From CAYQNU01 sp964419055 (GTDB lineage Bacteria; Bacteroidota; Bacteroidia; Flavobacteriales_D; Parvicellaceae): a stretch of 27,688 bases of DNA. Position 1 is the first letter of the stretch. The number at the start of each line of letters is the position of its first letter. The stretch spans positions 1 to 27,688 of the forward strand of contig CAYQNU010000033.1 in NCBI GenBank assembly GCA_964419055.1, written 5' to 3'. Under the pieces are notes generated by a model. It was not told the DNA's origin, did not search any database, and saw only the letters and a list, made by a program, of their open reading frames with translations. Both the position numbers and the translations under genes were made by a program. Of this stretch, positions 15,790 to 23,662 are shown piece after piece.

Positions 15790-15797
15790 TAAAAAAG

Positions 15798-16826
15798 ATG
15801 AGTACAGAACATTTATTTCTAAAAGCGCTTAATGGAGAAACAGTAGATCGTCCACCTGTTTGGATGATGCGACAAGCAGGTCGATATTTACCTGAATATA
15901 TTGAACTGCGCAATAAATATGATTTCTTTACGCGCGTTCAAACACCCGAATTGGCTTGTGAAATTACGCTTCAACCTATTGATATCATCCAATCAGACGC
16001 TGCTATATTATTTTCAGATATTTTAGTAATTCCTCAAGCTATGGGCTTAGAAGTGCAATTAGTTGAAAATAAAGGGCCTTTTTTGCCCAAAACAGTCAAA
16101 ACACAACGTGATATTAATGCACTTCAAGTAGTTCATGCTGAAGAAAATTTGCACTATGTTTACGATGCAATAAGTATGACCAAAAAAGCCTTGAATAATC
16201 GAGTGCCTTTGATTGGTTTTGCCGGGGCACCCTTTACCATTCTGTGTTATATGGTTGAAGGAAAAGGAAGTAAAGCTTTTGATTTGGCCAAACAATTTTG
16301 TTTTTCACAACCAGAGTTAGCTAAAGATTTATTGGATAAAATTACAACGGTAACCATAGAATATTTAAAAAGACAAGTTCAAGCTGGTGCAGATGCCATT
16401 CAGGTTTTTGATAGTTGGAGCGGCTTACTTTCACCAACCGATTTTACTGAATTTGCGCAGCCATATTTAGAAAGTATTACAAAAGCATTAAGCCCATTAG
16501 CCCCTGTTATTTTATTTCCAAAAGGCAGTTGGTATGCGTTAGAGAGTTTAACAATGTCTGGAGCTTCAGCATTAGGAGTGGATTGGTGTTTGGATGCAAA
16601 AATGGCTCGTAAACTTACCAATAATGCCATAACCTTGCAAGGTAACTTTGATCCAAATAAGTTGATGATGCCTCCTTTGGCCATCAAAAAAGCAGTTCAC
16701 GAAATGATTGATGCTTTTGGAGTTGATAAATATGTTGTGAATTTAGGCCATGGTATTTTACCTAATATTCCTGTCGATCACGCCAAAGCTTTTGTTGATG
16801 CAGTTAAGTCTTATCAAAAGCCATAA
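15798..16826 (+). CDS. hemE: Uroporphyrinogen decarboxylase
   Basis: Removes four carboxyl groups from the acetate side chains of uroporphyrinogen III to give coproporphyrinogen III. The 342-residue TIM barrel is of normal length. RPPVWMMRQAGRYLPEY (18-34) carries the conserved substrate-binding Arg25 and Arg29. ILFSDILVIPQAMG (70-83) carries the catalytic Asp74. FAGAPFTILCYMVEG and the C-terminal NLGHGILP motifs are intact. It follows hemD after eight bases and belongs to the same operon. Confidence 0.98.
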   Translation: MSTEHLFLKALNGETVDRPPVWMMRQAGRYLPEYIELRNKYDFFTRVQTPELACEITLQPIDIIQSDAAILFSDILVIPQAMGLEVQLVENKGPFLPKTVKTQRDINALQVVHAEENLHYVYDAISMTKKALNNRVPLIGFAGAPFTILCYMVEGKGSKAFDLAKQFCFSQPELAKDLLDKITTVTIEYLKRQVQAGADAIQVFDSWSGLLSPTDFTEFAQPYLESITKALSPLAPVILFPKGSWYALESLTMSGASALGVDWCLDAKMARKLTNNAITLQGNFDPNKLMMPPLAIKKAVHEMIDAFGVDKYVVNLGHGILPNIPVDHAKAFVDAVKSYQKP

Positions 16827-16856
16827 AGTCAATTATTTGTTCATTTTTAAGATCAT

Positions 16857-17768
16857 ATGAAAAGTTACAAAACCGAATTTACAAATTATATTCATCAGTT
16901 ACAAGATGAAATTTGTGCAGCATTAGAACAATCCGATGGAAAAGCAACATTTATTGAAGATGAATGGCAACGAGAGGGGGGAGGAGGAGGTAAAACGCGT
17001 GTTATCTCAAACGGAAATGTTTTTGAAAAAGGTGGGGTAAATACTTCTGTTGTTTATGGTGTTTTACCTGAATCTATGCAGCAGTATTTAAAAGTAACGC
17101 ACGCTGATTTTTTTGCTTGTGGAATTTCTTTGGTTATTCATCCATTCAATCCTATGGTGCCAACTGTTCATGCGAATTTCAGATATTTTGAACTGTATGA
17201 CCAAGAAAAAAATGTGGTAGACCAATGGTTTGCGGGAGGTGCCGACCTTACTCCGTATTACCTTTTTGAAGAAGATGCACTTCATTTTCATCAAACATTT
17301 AAAAATGCAGCTGCACCTTTTGATGAATCATTGTATGTGGAATATAAAAAACAATGTGACTCTTATTTTCACAATCACCACAGAGGCGAGGCTCGGGGGA
17401 TAGGAGGTGTGTTTTTTGATTATCTAAAAGGTGATGAAAAACATTCAGTTGATTTTTGGTTGGAGTTTACTAAAAATAATGGTAATTCTTTCATAGAATC
17501 CTACGTGCCCATCGTTGAAAAAAGAAAACATCTTTCCTTTACCGAAAAACAAAAATATTGGCAAGAAATACGAAGAGGCCGTTATGTTGAATTTAATCTC
17601 ATTCACGATAAAGGCACTTTATTCGGTTTAAAAACCAATGGAAGAATTGAATCCATTTTGATGAGCTTACCCGCTACCGTTCGTTGGGACTATAATTTTA
17701 CACCCGAACCAAATTCAGAGGAAGAACGTCTCTTACAGGTACTTAAGCAACCAAAAGATTGGGTTTAA
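16857..17768 (+). CDS. hemF: Oxygen-dependent coproporphyrinogen-III oxidase
   Basis: Oxidatively decarboxylates coproporphyrinogen III to protoporphyrinogen IX using O2, which implies heme synthesis under aerobic conditions. The 303 residues match the family. Visible signatures are the Gly-rich EGGGGGKTRV (40-49), TVHANFRYFE (103-112) with catalytic His105, WFAGGADLTPYY (124-135), HHRGEARGIGGVFFDYL (174-190), GRYVEFNLIHDKGTLFGL (241-258) and LPATVRWDY (271-279). It sits 30 bp after hemE. An 8-bp inverted repeat spanning its stop codon (17764-17771 with 17791-17798) could form a hairpin but lacks a T-run, so termination there is uncertain. Confidence 0.98.
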   Translation: MKSYKTEFTNYIHQLQDEICAALEQSDGKATFIEDEWQREGGGGGKTRVISNGNVFEKGGVNTSVVYGVLPESMQQYLKVTHADFFACGISLVIHPFNPMVPTVHANFRYFELYDQEKNVVDQWFAGGADLTPYYLFEEDALHFHQTFKNAAAPFDESLYVEYKKQCDSYFHNHHRGEARGIGGVFFDYLKGDEKHSVDFWLEFTKNNGNSFIESYVPIVEKRKHLSFTEKQKYWQEIRRGRYVEFNLIHDKGTLFGLKTNGRIESILMSLPATVRWDYNFTPEPNSEEERLLQVLKQPKDWV

Positions 17769-17810
17769 GCTCAAGTTTTGAGAATAATTTAGCTTAAAGT
17801 TCATACTCAA

Positions 17811-17890
17811 TTGACGCAATTCTATTAAATTCCGTCAGTAAGTTGTCGCTATTCTATTTAATTCTGTCAATAAAGTGACGCAATTCAATA
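17811..17890. repeat. Tandem repeat, period 32 bp, about 2.5 copies, between hemF and hemB
   Basis: Copies lie at 17811-17842, 17843-17874 and a partial one at 17875-17890. Copies 1 and 2 differ at 6 of 32 positions. Each contains a core resembling GACGCAATTCTATT followed by AATTC and GTC; in copy 1 this core is a near-palindrome, with AATT blocks inside GACG and CGTC arms. The array is flanked by a 10-bp direct repeat AAAGTTCATA (17796-17805 and 17900-17909). A 32-bp period is close to three helical turns, so the cores face the same side of the DNA. The rest of the 304-bp gene-free stretch (17769-18072) holds the hemF-end hairpin and the hemB -7 box. Confidence 0.7.
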
Positions 17891-18034
17891 TTTTTATTCA
17901 AAGTTCATAGCTTAATTTACAATGCTTTTTTCGTTATGCACGTAATTAATCTAGCCTATGTAAATTCGTGTCATTTTATTGTCAATTGAGCACTTGAAAA
18001 GGTAATACTATCGGTTAATGTTTGATAGCTTTTT

Positions 18035-18042
18035 TACTTTTG
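18035..18042 (+). promoter_or_regulatory. Candidate -7 box for hemB
   Basis: TACTTTTG matches TAnnTTTG exactly, 30 bp before the hemB ATG, and is identical to the box before hemA. A further near-match, TATATTCG, abuts it at 18043-18050. It suggests hemB has its own promoter rather than depending on read-through from hemF. Confidence 0.45.
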
Positions 18043-18072
18043 TATATTCGATAATTATCAGAATAATTAGTT

Positions 18073-19038
18073 ATGAAAAACAGACCAAGAATTTTACGAC
18101 AATCTTCATCTATTCGTGCAATGGTGGCAGAAACGCAATTGCTGCCACAACAATTAATAGCGCCTTTATTTATTGTTGAAGGAGAAGGAATTGAAGAAGA
18201 AATAGTTTCATTGCCTGGATACTTCAGACGAAGTTTGGATAATACATTACAAGAGGTAGAATCGCTGCAAAAATTGGGGATTAATTCAGTGTTGTTATTT
18301 ATAAAATGTGCGGATGAACGTAAAGATAATAAAGGAACCGAAGCATTAAATAATGATGGCTTGATGCAACGAAGTATTCGAGCTATCAAAAAACAATCTC
18401 CACTAATTTGTATTATGACCGATGTGGCGTTAGATCCATTTTCTTCATTTGGTCATGATGGTATTGTAAAGGATAACCAAATTGTAAATGACCCAACAGT
18501 TGAGGTTTTGGCAAAAATGGCGGTAAGTCACGCTCAATGCGGAGCTGATTTTGTAGCCCCTAGTGATATGATGGATGGAAGAATTGGCGCTATTCGCCAA
18601 GCGCTCGAAACAGCAGGTTTTCATAATACGGGGATAATGGCTTACAGTGCTAAATATGCGTCTTGTTTTTATGGGCCATTTAGAGATGCGTTGGATTCAG
18701 CGCCTGGTTTTGGAGATAAAAAGACCTATCAAATGAACCCTGCCAATCGATTGGAAGCTATCAGAGAAGTGCAGTTGGACGTGCAAGAAGGAGCTGATAT
18801 TGTGATGGTAAAACCTGCACTATCTTATCTAGACATTATTCGTGAAGTTAAAAATTCTGTAAATATTCCTGTAAGTGCGTATCACGTAAGTGGAGAATAT
18901 GCTATGATAAAAGCCGCAGCCCAAAAAGGTTGGCTCAACGAACAACAAGCCATGTTTGAAACTACATTAAGTATAAAACGAGCCGGAGCTGATTTGATTG
19001 CAACGTATTTCGCAAAAGACTTGGCTATATTATTATAG
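18073..19038 (+). CDS. hemB: Porphobilinogen synthase (delta-aminolevulinate dehydratase), Mg2+-type
   Basis: Condenses two 5-aminolevulinate molecules to porphobilinogen. The 321-residue TIM barrel is of normal length. The Schiff-base lysines are visible as Lys194 in AYSAKYASCFYGPF and Lys247 in VMVKPALSYLD. The metal-site segment at 117-130 is DVALDPFSSFGHDG, so the three Cys ligands of Zn-type enzymes are replaced by Ala and Asp. Family knowledge associates this sequence type with Mg2+-stimulated, zinc-independent enzymes. APSDMMDGRIGAIR (162-175) is intact. It has a likely promoter of its own and is followed by a palindromic repeat element before hemL. Confidence 0.97.
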   Translation: MKNRPRILRQSSSIRAMVAETQLLPQQLIAPLFIVEGEGIEEEIVSLPGYFRRSLDNTLQEVESLQKLGINSVLLFIKCADERKDNKGTEALNNDGLMQRSIRAIKKQSPLICIMTDVALDPFSSFGHDGIVKDNQIVNDPTVEVLAKMAVSHAQCGADFVAPSDMMDGRIGAIRQALETAGFHNTGIMAYSAKYASCFYGPFRDALDSAPGFGDKKTYQMNPANRLEAIREVQLDVQEGADIVMVKPALSYLDIIREVKNSVNIPVSAYHVSGEYAMIKAAAQKGWLNEQQAMFETTLSIKRAGADLIATYFAKDLAILL

Positions 19039-19043
19039 GGAAA

Positions 19044-19208
19044 TTTAACCACTAAGGCACAGAGACCACAAAGAAGAGTAAGATACTATAATAAAGTAAA
19101 AAACCTTTGTGACTTCGTGCCTTATTGTTTAAAAAGGAAAACACAAAGACAAAGAGAACACAAAGGACAAAATAAAACCTATGTGAACTTAGTGTCTCTG
19201 TGGTTAAA
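19044..19208. repeat. Composite palindromic intergenic element (ACCAC / CACAAAG family) between hemB and hemL
   Basis: The element is bounded by a perfect 9-bp inverted repeat, TTTAACCAC (19044-19052) and GTGGTTAAA (19200-19208). Inside are two nested imperfect palindromes: about 19045-19072 pairs with 19105-19131 (shared ACTAAGGCAC and CACAAAG blocks), and about 19138-19166 pairs with 19178-19206. CACAAAG or its complement occurs repeatedly. Such gene-free, self-complementary intergenic repeats are widespread in bacterial genomes. The RNA would fold into consecutive hairpins between the hemB and hemL cistrons. Confidence 0.75.
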
Positions 19209-19240
19209 AAAGAAAAAAACTTTGTGTTAAAAAATAAATT

Positions 19241-20524
19241 ATGACTCAAAATAACATTCAAAATAGCATTGCCTTATTCAGTAGAGCTAAAAATACTATT
19301 CCAGGAGGAGTAAACTCACCTGTAAGAGCTTTTAAAGGTGTAGGTGGAAATCCAATTTTTATGGAAAAGGCTCAGGGAGCACACATGTATGACGTGGATG
19401 GTAATGCATATATTGATTACATAAACAGTTGGGGACCCATGATTTTAGGGCATTGTCACCCAGAAGTAGTAGAAGCTTTGCAGCAACGAGCTAAGGAGGC
19501 TTTGTCTTTTGGAGCACCCACCGAATTGGAAGTCGCTATGGCAGAATTACTTACTTCCATTGCGCCCAATGTTGACCAAATTAGATTAGTAAGCAGCGGA
19601 ACGGAAGCTTGTATGAGTGCTTTGCGTTTGGCTAGAGGTTACACAGGTAGAAATAAGTTCATCAAATTTGATGGATGTTATCACGGTCATGCGGATTCAT
19701 TTTTAGTAAAAGCAGGAAGCGGATTAGCTACCTTTAATATACAAACTGTTCCAGGAATTACAGCAGGAACAGCTAACGATACATTAACGGCTCCTTACAA
19801 TGATTTAGAGGCAGTAAAACAGTTGATGGAATTACACAAAGATGAAATCGCAGCCATAATTATAGAGCCTGTTGCAGGAAATATGGGCTGTATTCCCCCA
19901 AAATCAGAATTTATTAAAGGTATTCGAGAATTGTGTACTCAGCACAAGACTGTACTGATATTTGATGAAGTTATGACGGGTTTTAGATTAGCATTAGGTG
20001 GTGCTCAAGAAAAATTAGGAGTTGATGCTGATTTAGTTACGTATGGTAAAGTGATAGGCGGAGGAATGCCGGTAGGTGCTTTTGGAGGTAAAAAAGAAAT
20101 TATGCAACACATAGCCCCTGTTGGAAATGTTTACCAAGCTGGAACCTTAAGCGGGAATCCTTTGGCGGTAGCAGCTGGGTTTACTACTCTTTCGGTACTA
20201 AAAAACAATCCTTCAATTTATACACGCATTGATGCAATAGGAGAACTGTTAAAGAAAGAATTATCTCTAATTCTTACCGAAAAAGGAATAGCTCACACTG
20301 TTAATTTGCTAGGAAGTATGATAAGTGTTCATTTTGGTGCACACGAAGTGAAAGATTTTGCAACGGCTTCTCAATGCGATATTCCTTTGTTCAATAAATA
20401 TTTTCATCATATGTTGGCCAACGGAGTTTATTTACCACCGTCAGCCTATGAAACGTGGTTTTTATGTAATGCACTTTCAGAAGAAGACATAGAAAAAACC
20501 TTAGAAATGACCCGTAAATTTTAA
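19241..20524 (+). CDS. hemL: Glutamate-1-semialdehyde 2,1-aminomutase
   Basis: A PLP-dependent class III aminotransferase that converts glutamate-1-semialdehyde, the HemA product, to 5-aminolevulinate. The 427 residues are typical. Signatures are the start IPGGVNSPVRAFKGVGGNP (20-38), SSGTEACMSALRLARGYTGR (118-137), the YHGHADS loop (147-153), FDEVMTGFR (241-249) and the PLP Schiff-base Lys270 in TYGKVIGGGMPVGAFGG, then AGTLSGNPLA. It follows the palindromic element with an AT-rich leader that shows no recognisable -7 box, so it may depend on read-through from hemB. Confidence 0.98.
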   Translation: MTQNNIQNSIALFSRAKNTIPGGVNSPVRAFKGVGGNPIFMEKAQGAHMYDVDGNAYIDYINSWGPMILGHCHPEVVEALQQRAKEALSFGAPTELEVAMAELLTSIAPNVDQIRLVSSGTEACMSALRLARGYTGRNKFIKFDGCYHGHADSFLVKAGSGLATFNIQTVPGITAGTANDTLTAPYNDLEAVKQLMELHKDEIAAIIIEPVAGNMGCIPPKSEFIKGIRELCTQHKTVLIFDEVMTGFRLALGGAQEKLGVDADLVTYGKVIGGGMPVGAFGGKKEIMQHIAPVGNVYQAGTLSGNPLAVAAGFTTLSVLKNNPSIYTRIDAIGELLKKELSLILTEKGIAHTVNLLGSMISVHFGAHEVKDFATASQCDIPLFNKYFHHMLANGVYLPPSAYETWFLCNALSEEDIEKTLEMTRKF

Positions 20525-20586
20525 TTGTAGAACAAAAGTAGTTCGATACTGTTTTTAGTAAAGCAATTTAACGCGAAAATCAAAAG

Positions 20587-21612
20587 ATGAGTTCAAAAGC
20601 CATATTATTAGTTAACCTTGGATCACCCGATTCCACATCCGTAAAAGATGTGAGAAAATATCTGAATGAATTTTTGATGGATGAAAAAGTCATCGATATT
20701 CCCAAGTTAGCTCGTTTGCTTTTGGTTAGAGGTATCATCGTGCCATTTAGAGCCCCCAAAAGTGCTGCTAAATACAGGACTATTTGGACTGAACAGGGGT
20801 CTCCTTTAGTTCACATTACTAAAGAATTAGTGAAATCTGTAGCTGTTGAAACTTCTTTACCAACGTATATGTGTATGCGTTATGCGCAACCTACACCTAC
20901 GGATGTGTTGGCACAAATTGCAAAAGAGCATCCTGATTTAAAAGAAGTAGTGATGCTTCCGTTGTATCCTCATTACGCTATGAGCAGCTATGAAACGGCC
21001 GTAGATCACGTAAATGCAGCTTATAAAAAAGGTAACTATTCTTTCAAGATGAAAGTTGTGAAACCTTTTTACAACCATCCTGATTATATAAAAGCATTAG
21101 CCCATTCTATTAAACCCATTTTGGAACAAAACCCAAATTTTGACCAATTACTATTCAGTTACCACGGCATTCCCGAACGTCACGTAAAAAAGACAGACGT
21201 TACCTTAAAGCATTGTTTAAACTGCACAGATTGTTGCAATGTTCCTTCCATTGCGCATCAATATTGCTACCGTCATCAAGTTATTGAAACGACCAAATTA
21301 GTGGCAAAAGAGTTAAATTTACCTGAAAATAAATTTCAATTTTCGTTTCAATCGAGATTAGGTGCCGATGCTTGGTTGAAGCCTTATTCAGCAGCTTTAT
21401 TCAAAGAATTGCCCAAACAAAGAGTTAAAAATTTAATCGTGGTTTGCCCAGCTTTTGTGAGTGATTGTTTGGAAACGTTAGAAGAAATACACGTGGAAGG
21501 AAAAGAAGATTTTTTGCATTCGGGTGGTGAGAATTTTTCGGTTGTACCATGTTTAAATCTCAATGCTGATTGGGTTTCAACAGTGGGTACGTTAATTAAC
21601 GAAGCAAGCTAA
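20587..21612 (+). CDS. hemH: Ferrochelatase (protoporphyrin type)
   Basis: Inserts Fe2+ into protoporphyrin IX to make protoheme, the last step of the pathway. The 341 residues show the family start AILLVNLGSPDSTSVKDVR (5-23), YAQPTPTDVL (99-108), the catalytic His193 in SYHGIPERH, QSRLGADAWLKPY (255-267) and Glu296 in FVSDCLETLEEI. Between the catalytic His loop and the next helix lies a cysteine-rich insert, CLNCTDCCNVP, then CYRH, giving Cys210, 213, 216, 217 and 227. This could bind metal or a cluster. The stop overlaps the hemJ ATG by one base, so the last two pathway steps are co-translated. Confidence 0.97.
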   Translation: MSSKAILLVNLGSPDSTSVKDVRKYLNEFLMDEKVIDIPKLARLLLVRGIIVPFRAPKSAAKYRTIWTEQGSPLVHITKELVKSVAVETSLPTYMCMRYAQPTPTDVLAQIAKEHPDLKEVVMLPLYPHYAMSSYETAVDHVNAAYKKGNYSFKMKVVKPFYNHPDYIKALAHSIKPILEQNPNFDQLLFSYHGIPERHVKKTDVTLKHCLNCTDCCNVPSIAHQYCYRHQVIETTKLVAKELNLPENKFQFSFQSRLGADAWLKPYSAALFKELPKQRVKNLIVVCPAFVSDCLETLEEIHVEGKEDFLHSGGENFSVVPCLNLNADWVSTVGTLINEAS

Positions 21613-22151
21613 TGGAATTTTTATATCTTAAAGCCTTTCATATTATTTTTGTGGTAACGTGGTTTAGCGGTATGTTTTATTTGGTGCGTTTGTATATTTA
21701 CAATCGTGAGGCTCAAGACAAAGAAGAAAATGAACGTGCAATATTGACCACTCAATTCAATATAATGATCAAACGTTTGTTGTTTGCCATCACATGGCCA
21801 TCGGCTATTCTTACGTTGATTTTGGGTACATGGTTGGTGCTGCATTATGATACCATTCCAACTTGGCTTTACATCAAGTTAGGATTGGTTTTGTTGCTTT
21901 TTGTGTATCAATTTACGTTACATACTTTATACAAACTACAATCAAAAGGAATTTTTAATTACTCCAGCACGCAACTCCGCATTTGGAATGAAGTGCCCAC
22001 TATTATTTTGATAGCAGTAGTAATGTTAGTCGTAGTGCGTCAAAATTTAAGTGCCGTTTACGGTGTTTTGGGCATTTTCGCGCTTGCCGTTTCGTTGATG
22101 GTAGCGGTTAAAATATATAAAAGGTTGAGGGAGAAAGGAAATCCTCAATAA
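21612..22151 (+). CDS. hemJ: Protoporphyrinogen IX oxidase HemJ (UPF0093 membrane protein)
   Basis: Predicted to oxidise protoporphyrinogen IX to protoporphyrin IX, the substrate of the adjacent ferrochelatase. A 179-residue membrane protein with about four to five helices. Family features seen are YLKAFHIIFVVTWFSGMFYL (5-24) with His10 in helix 1, Arg26, the ITWPSAILTLILGTWL segment (60-75) and Lys89 in TWLYIKLGLVL. The conserved Pro and His of the usual LPRLFVYH are replaced (LVRLYIYN). It is coupled to hemH by a one-base TAATG overlap, and no HemG or HemY gene is present, which supports the HemJ call. It converges with, and overlaps by seven bases, the CoA-binding gene. Confidence 0.9.
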   Translation: MEFLYLKAFHIIFVVTWFSGMFYLVRLYIYNREAQDKEENERAILTTQFNIMIKRLLFAITWPSAILTLILGTWLVLHYDTIPTWLYIKLGLVLLLFVYQFTLHTLYKLQSKGIFNYSSTQLRIWNEVPTIILIAVVMLVVVRQNLSAVYGVLGIFALAVSLMVAVKIYKRLREKGNPQ

Positions 22152-22501
22152 CTTTTCATAGCCAATAAAACCAATGTGCAAGCTTCTTCTGTGTCGATTC
22201 CATTTTGTTGAAGAAGGGTAGCAAATTCTCTATTTTCGGTGCCGGGATTAAAAATCACTCTTCTAGGTTTTAGGGCAATGATGTTTTCGTAATAATTTTC
22301 TTGTAATTGAGGGTTGATATACATCGTTACCGTATCAATTTTCCAATCCGGATTCCAAGTGTTTTCGATGAAATGTCCATTCACTTCACCTTTTTTTACT
22401 CCAAATAACACTATTTCATAGCCATTATTTAAAAGTGAATGGGCCGCTTTATTACTGTAACGTTCGGGATTGGTGCTCGCACCGATTATGAGTGTTTTCA
22501 T
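22145..22501 (-). CDS. CoA-binding domain protein (YccU-like)
   Basis: A 118-residue single-domain Rossmann-fold protein of the CoA_binding_2 type. The N-terminus IIGASTNPERYSNKA (5-19) is the nucleotide-binding loop. IVLFGVKKGEVNG (30-42), the VTMYINPQ strand, RVIFNPGTEN (81-90) and the final EACTLVLL segment (110-117) all match the family. The biological role is unknown. It lies five bases after the PqiA-like gene on the same strand, so they form an operon. Its 3' end overlaps hemJ by seven bases tail to tail. Confidence 0.88.
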   Translation of the reverse strand: MKTLIIGASTNPERYSNKAAHSLLNNGYEIVLFGVKKGEVNGHFIENTWNPDWKIDTVTMYINPQLQENYYENIIALKPRRVIFNPGTENREFATLLQQNGIDTEEACTLVLLAMKSY

Positions 22502-22506
22502 TTAAA

Positions 22507-23577
22507 TTAAGATTTGTTTGTATTAATATTCTTCAACTCCCTCACGTCATGCAACCAAATAAAAGTTGATGAAATCAATGATAGTACTACGTAGGTCAAA
22601 AAGAAATAAATTCCTATCAAAGCATTGCTTTCAGTTTCGATGCCCACATTCATATTGTAAAAAGAGAGAAAAGAGAGAAAACATGCTGCTACAAAAACAT
22701 CTGCCATACTCCATTTGCCTATTAATTTTACAAAAAGCATAAAAGTACTTACCTTTCTAACCTTGGGTAAATAGATGAGCAAAAGCGATACAAATAATTT
22801 AATCAATGGAATTAAAATGCTAAAAATCAAAATAGCCCATGCCACTAAGTAGTTTTTATCTTTAAAAAGCAAAACAATCAAATTATCAATGGATTTTGAT
22901 TGATGAAAATAATACATCTTCCCTTCAAAAACCACTGTAAAATCCCATTTATAATCGCCAATCAATTCCTTTGCATATTTCATTTCTGGGATCTCAATTT
23001 CATATCCAAATTCACCCGACAATTTTTTGACAACTGCTCCACCCATATTCACAGCATTATCAACACTTTCGGCCATATCGCTGAATTCAATTTTCAATGG
23101 AATTTCTAGATTTTCACTGTAAGCGCTAATTTCCAACATGGGTGAATAAATGCCTACATATAAAAACAACAATGCAGCCGTAATAAACGAACTCGATAAA
23201 GCTAACAAAAGTAATCGACTGCGCGCATACAGTATTAGCGTAATAATTAGTAGTGTAATGCAAATATAAATAATCACATTCCCCATTTCTTTAGCTTCGG
23301 AATAATGGATTTTTGCTTGTTTAAGCTGCTCCTCAGCCAAAAGATTTTTTTCATTCCATTCGGTGTCCTCCACAAAGCTAGCCACTTCTTTTGATAATAA
23401 AATCAACCATTCTTTTTGATTGAAAAGCCGATCTTTAAAATCTAAGGTGGTTACATGTTCATGCATAGCCGAGCTGAAAGCCTCTGTTTTTTCAACCAAA
23501 CTTTTGGTGTAAACCGAGCCAAAAACAATAAACAATACATTTAAAAGCCCAACCACCCAAAGACTTTTTACTTTCAT
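22507..23577 (-). CDS. PqiA-like (paraquat-inducible protein A domain) membrane protein
   Basis: A 356-residue inner-membrane protein. It has an N-terminal signal anchor (about 5-22), a soluble segment with a Lys/Glu-rich helix (about 60-98), two membrane helices (about 100-145), a second extracytoplasmic part (about 146-235), then helices to the C-terminus. The C-terminal part holds the PqiA signature: AWAILIFSILIPLIKL, then GKWSMADVFV (287-296). PqiA proteins of Proteobacteria act with PqiB MCE proteins in lipid transport between membranes. No MCE partner is present here, so only the domain assignment is firm. A TATATTCG box (23596-23603, minus) with one mismatch to the -7 consensus lies upstream. 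Confidence 0.8.
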   Translation of the reverse strand: MKVKSLWVVGLLNVLFIVFGSVYTKSLVEKTEAFSSAMHEHVTTLDFKDRLFNQKEWLILLSKEVASFVEDTEWNEKNLLAEEQLKQAKIHYSEAKEMGNVIIYICITLLIITLILYARSRLLLLALSSSFITAALLFLYVGIYSPMLEISAYSENLEIPLKIEFSDMAESVDNAVNMGGAVVKKLSGEFGYEIEIPEMKYAKELIGDYKWDFTVVFEGKMYYFHQSKSIDNLIVLLFKDKNYLVAWAILIFSILIPLIKLFVSLLLIYLPKVRKVSTFMLFVKLIGKWSMADVFVAACFLSFLSFYNMNVGIETESNALIGIYFFLTYVVLSLISSTFIWLHDVRELKNINTNKS

Positions 23578-23662
23578 AATTTGAATATTAGATAACGAAT
23601 ATAGTAAAATATAAGGAATGTAGGATGTTTTTTTGTGTTTTCGTTATTTATTATTTTTAAGT

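Noticed and set aside
17811..17890. CRISPR array
   Set aside because: The 32-bp units are contiguous, diverged by about one base in five, and have no spacers; no cas gene is present.
18015..18389. A 124-codon minus-strand frame opposite hemB
   Set aside because: It is a mirror of the conserved hemB coding sequence, with low-complexity Ser/Cys-rich translation and no recognisable fold; chance antisense frame.
19052..19261. A 69-codon minus-strand frame between hemB and hemL
   Set aside because: It lies almost entirely in the palindromic repeat element and overlaps the start of hemL.
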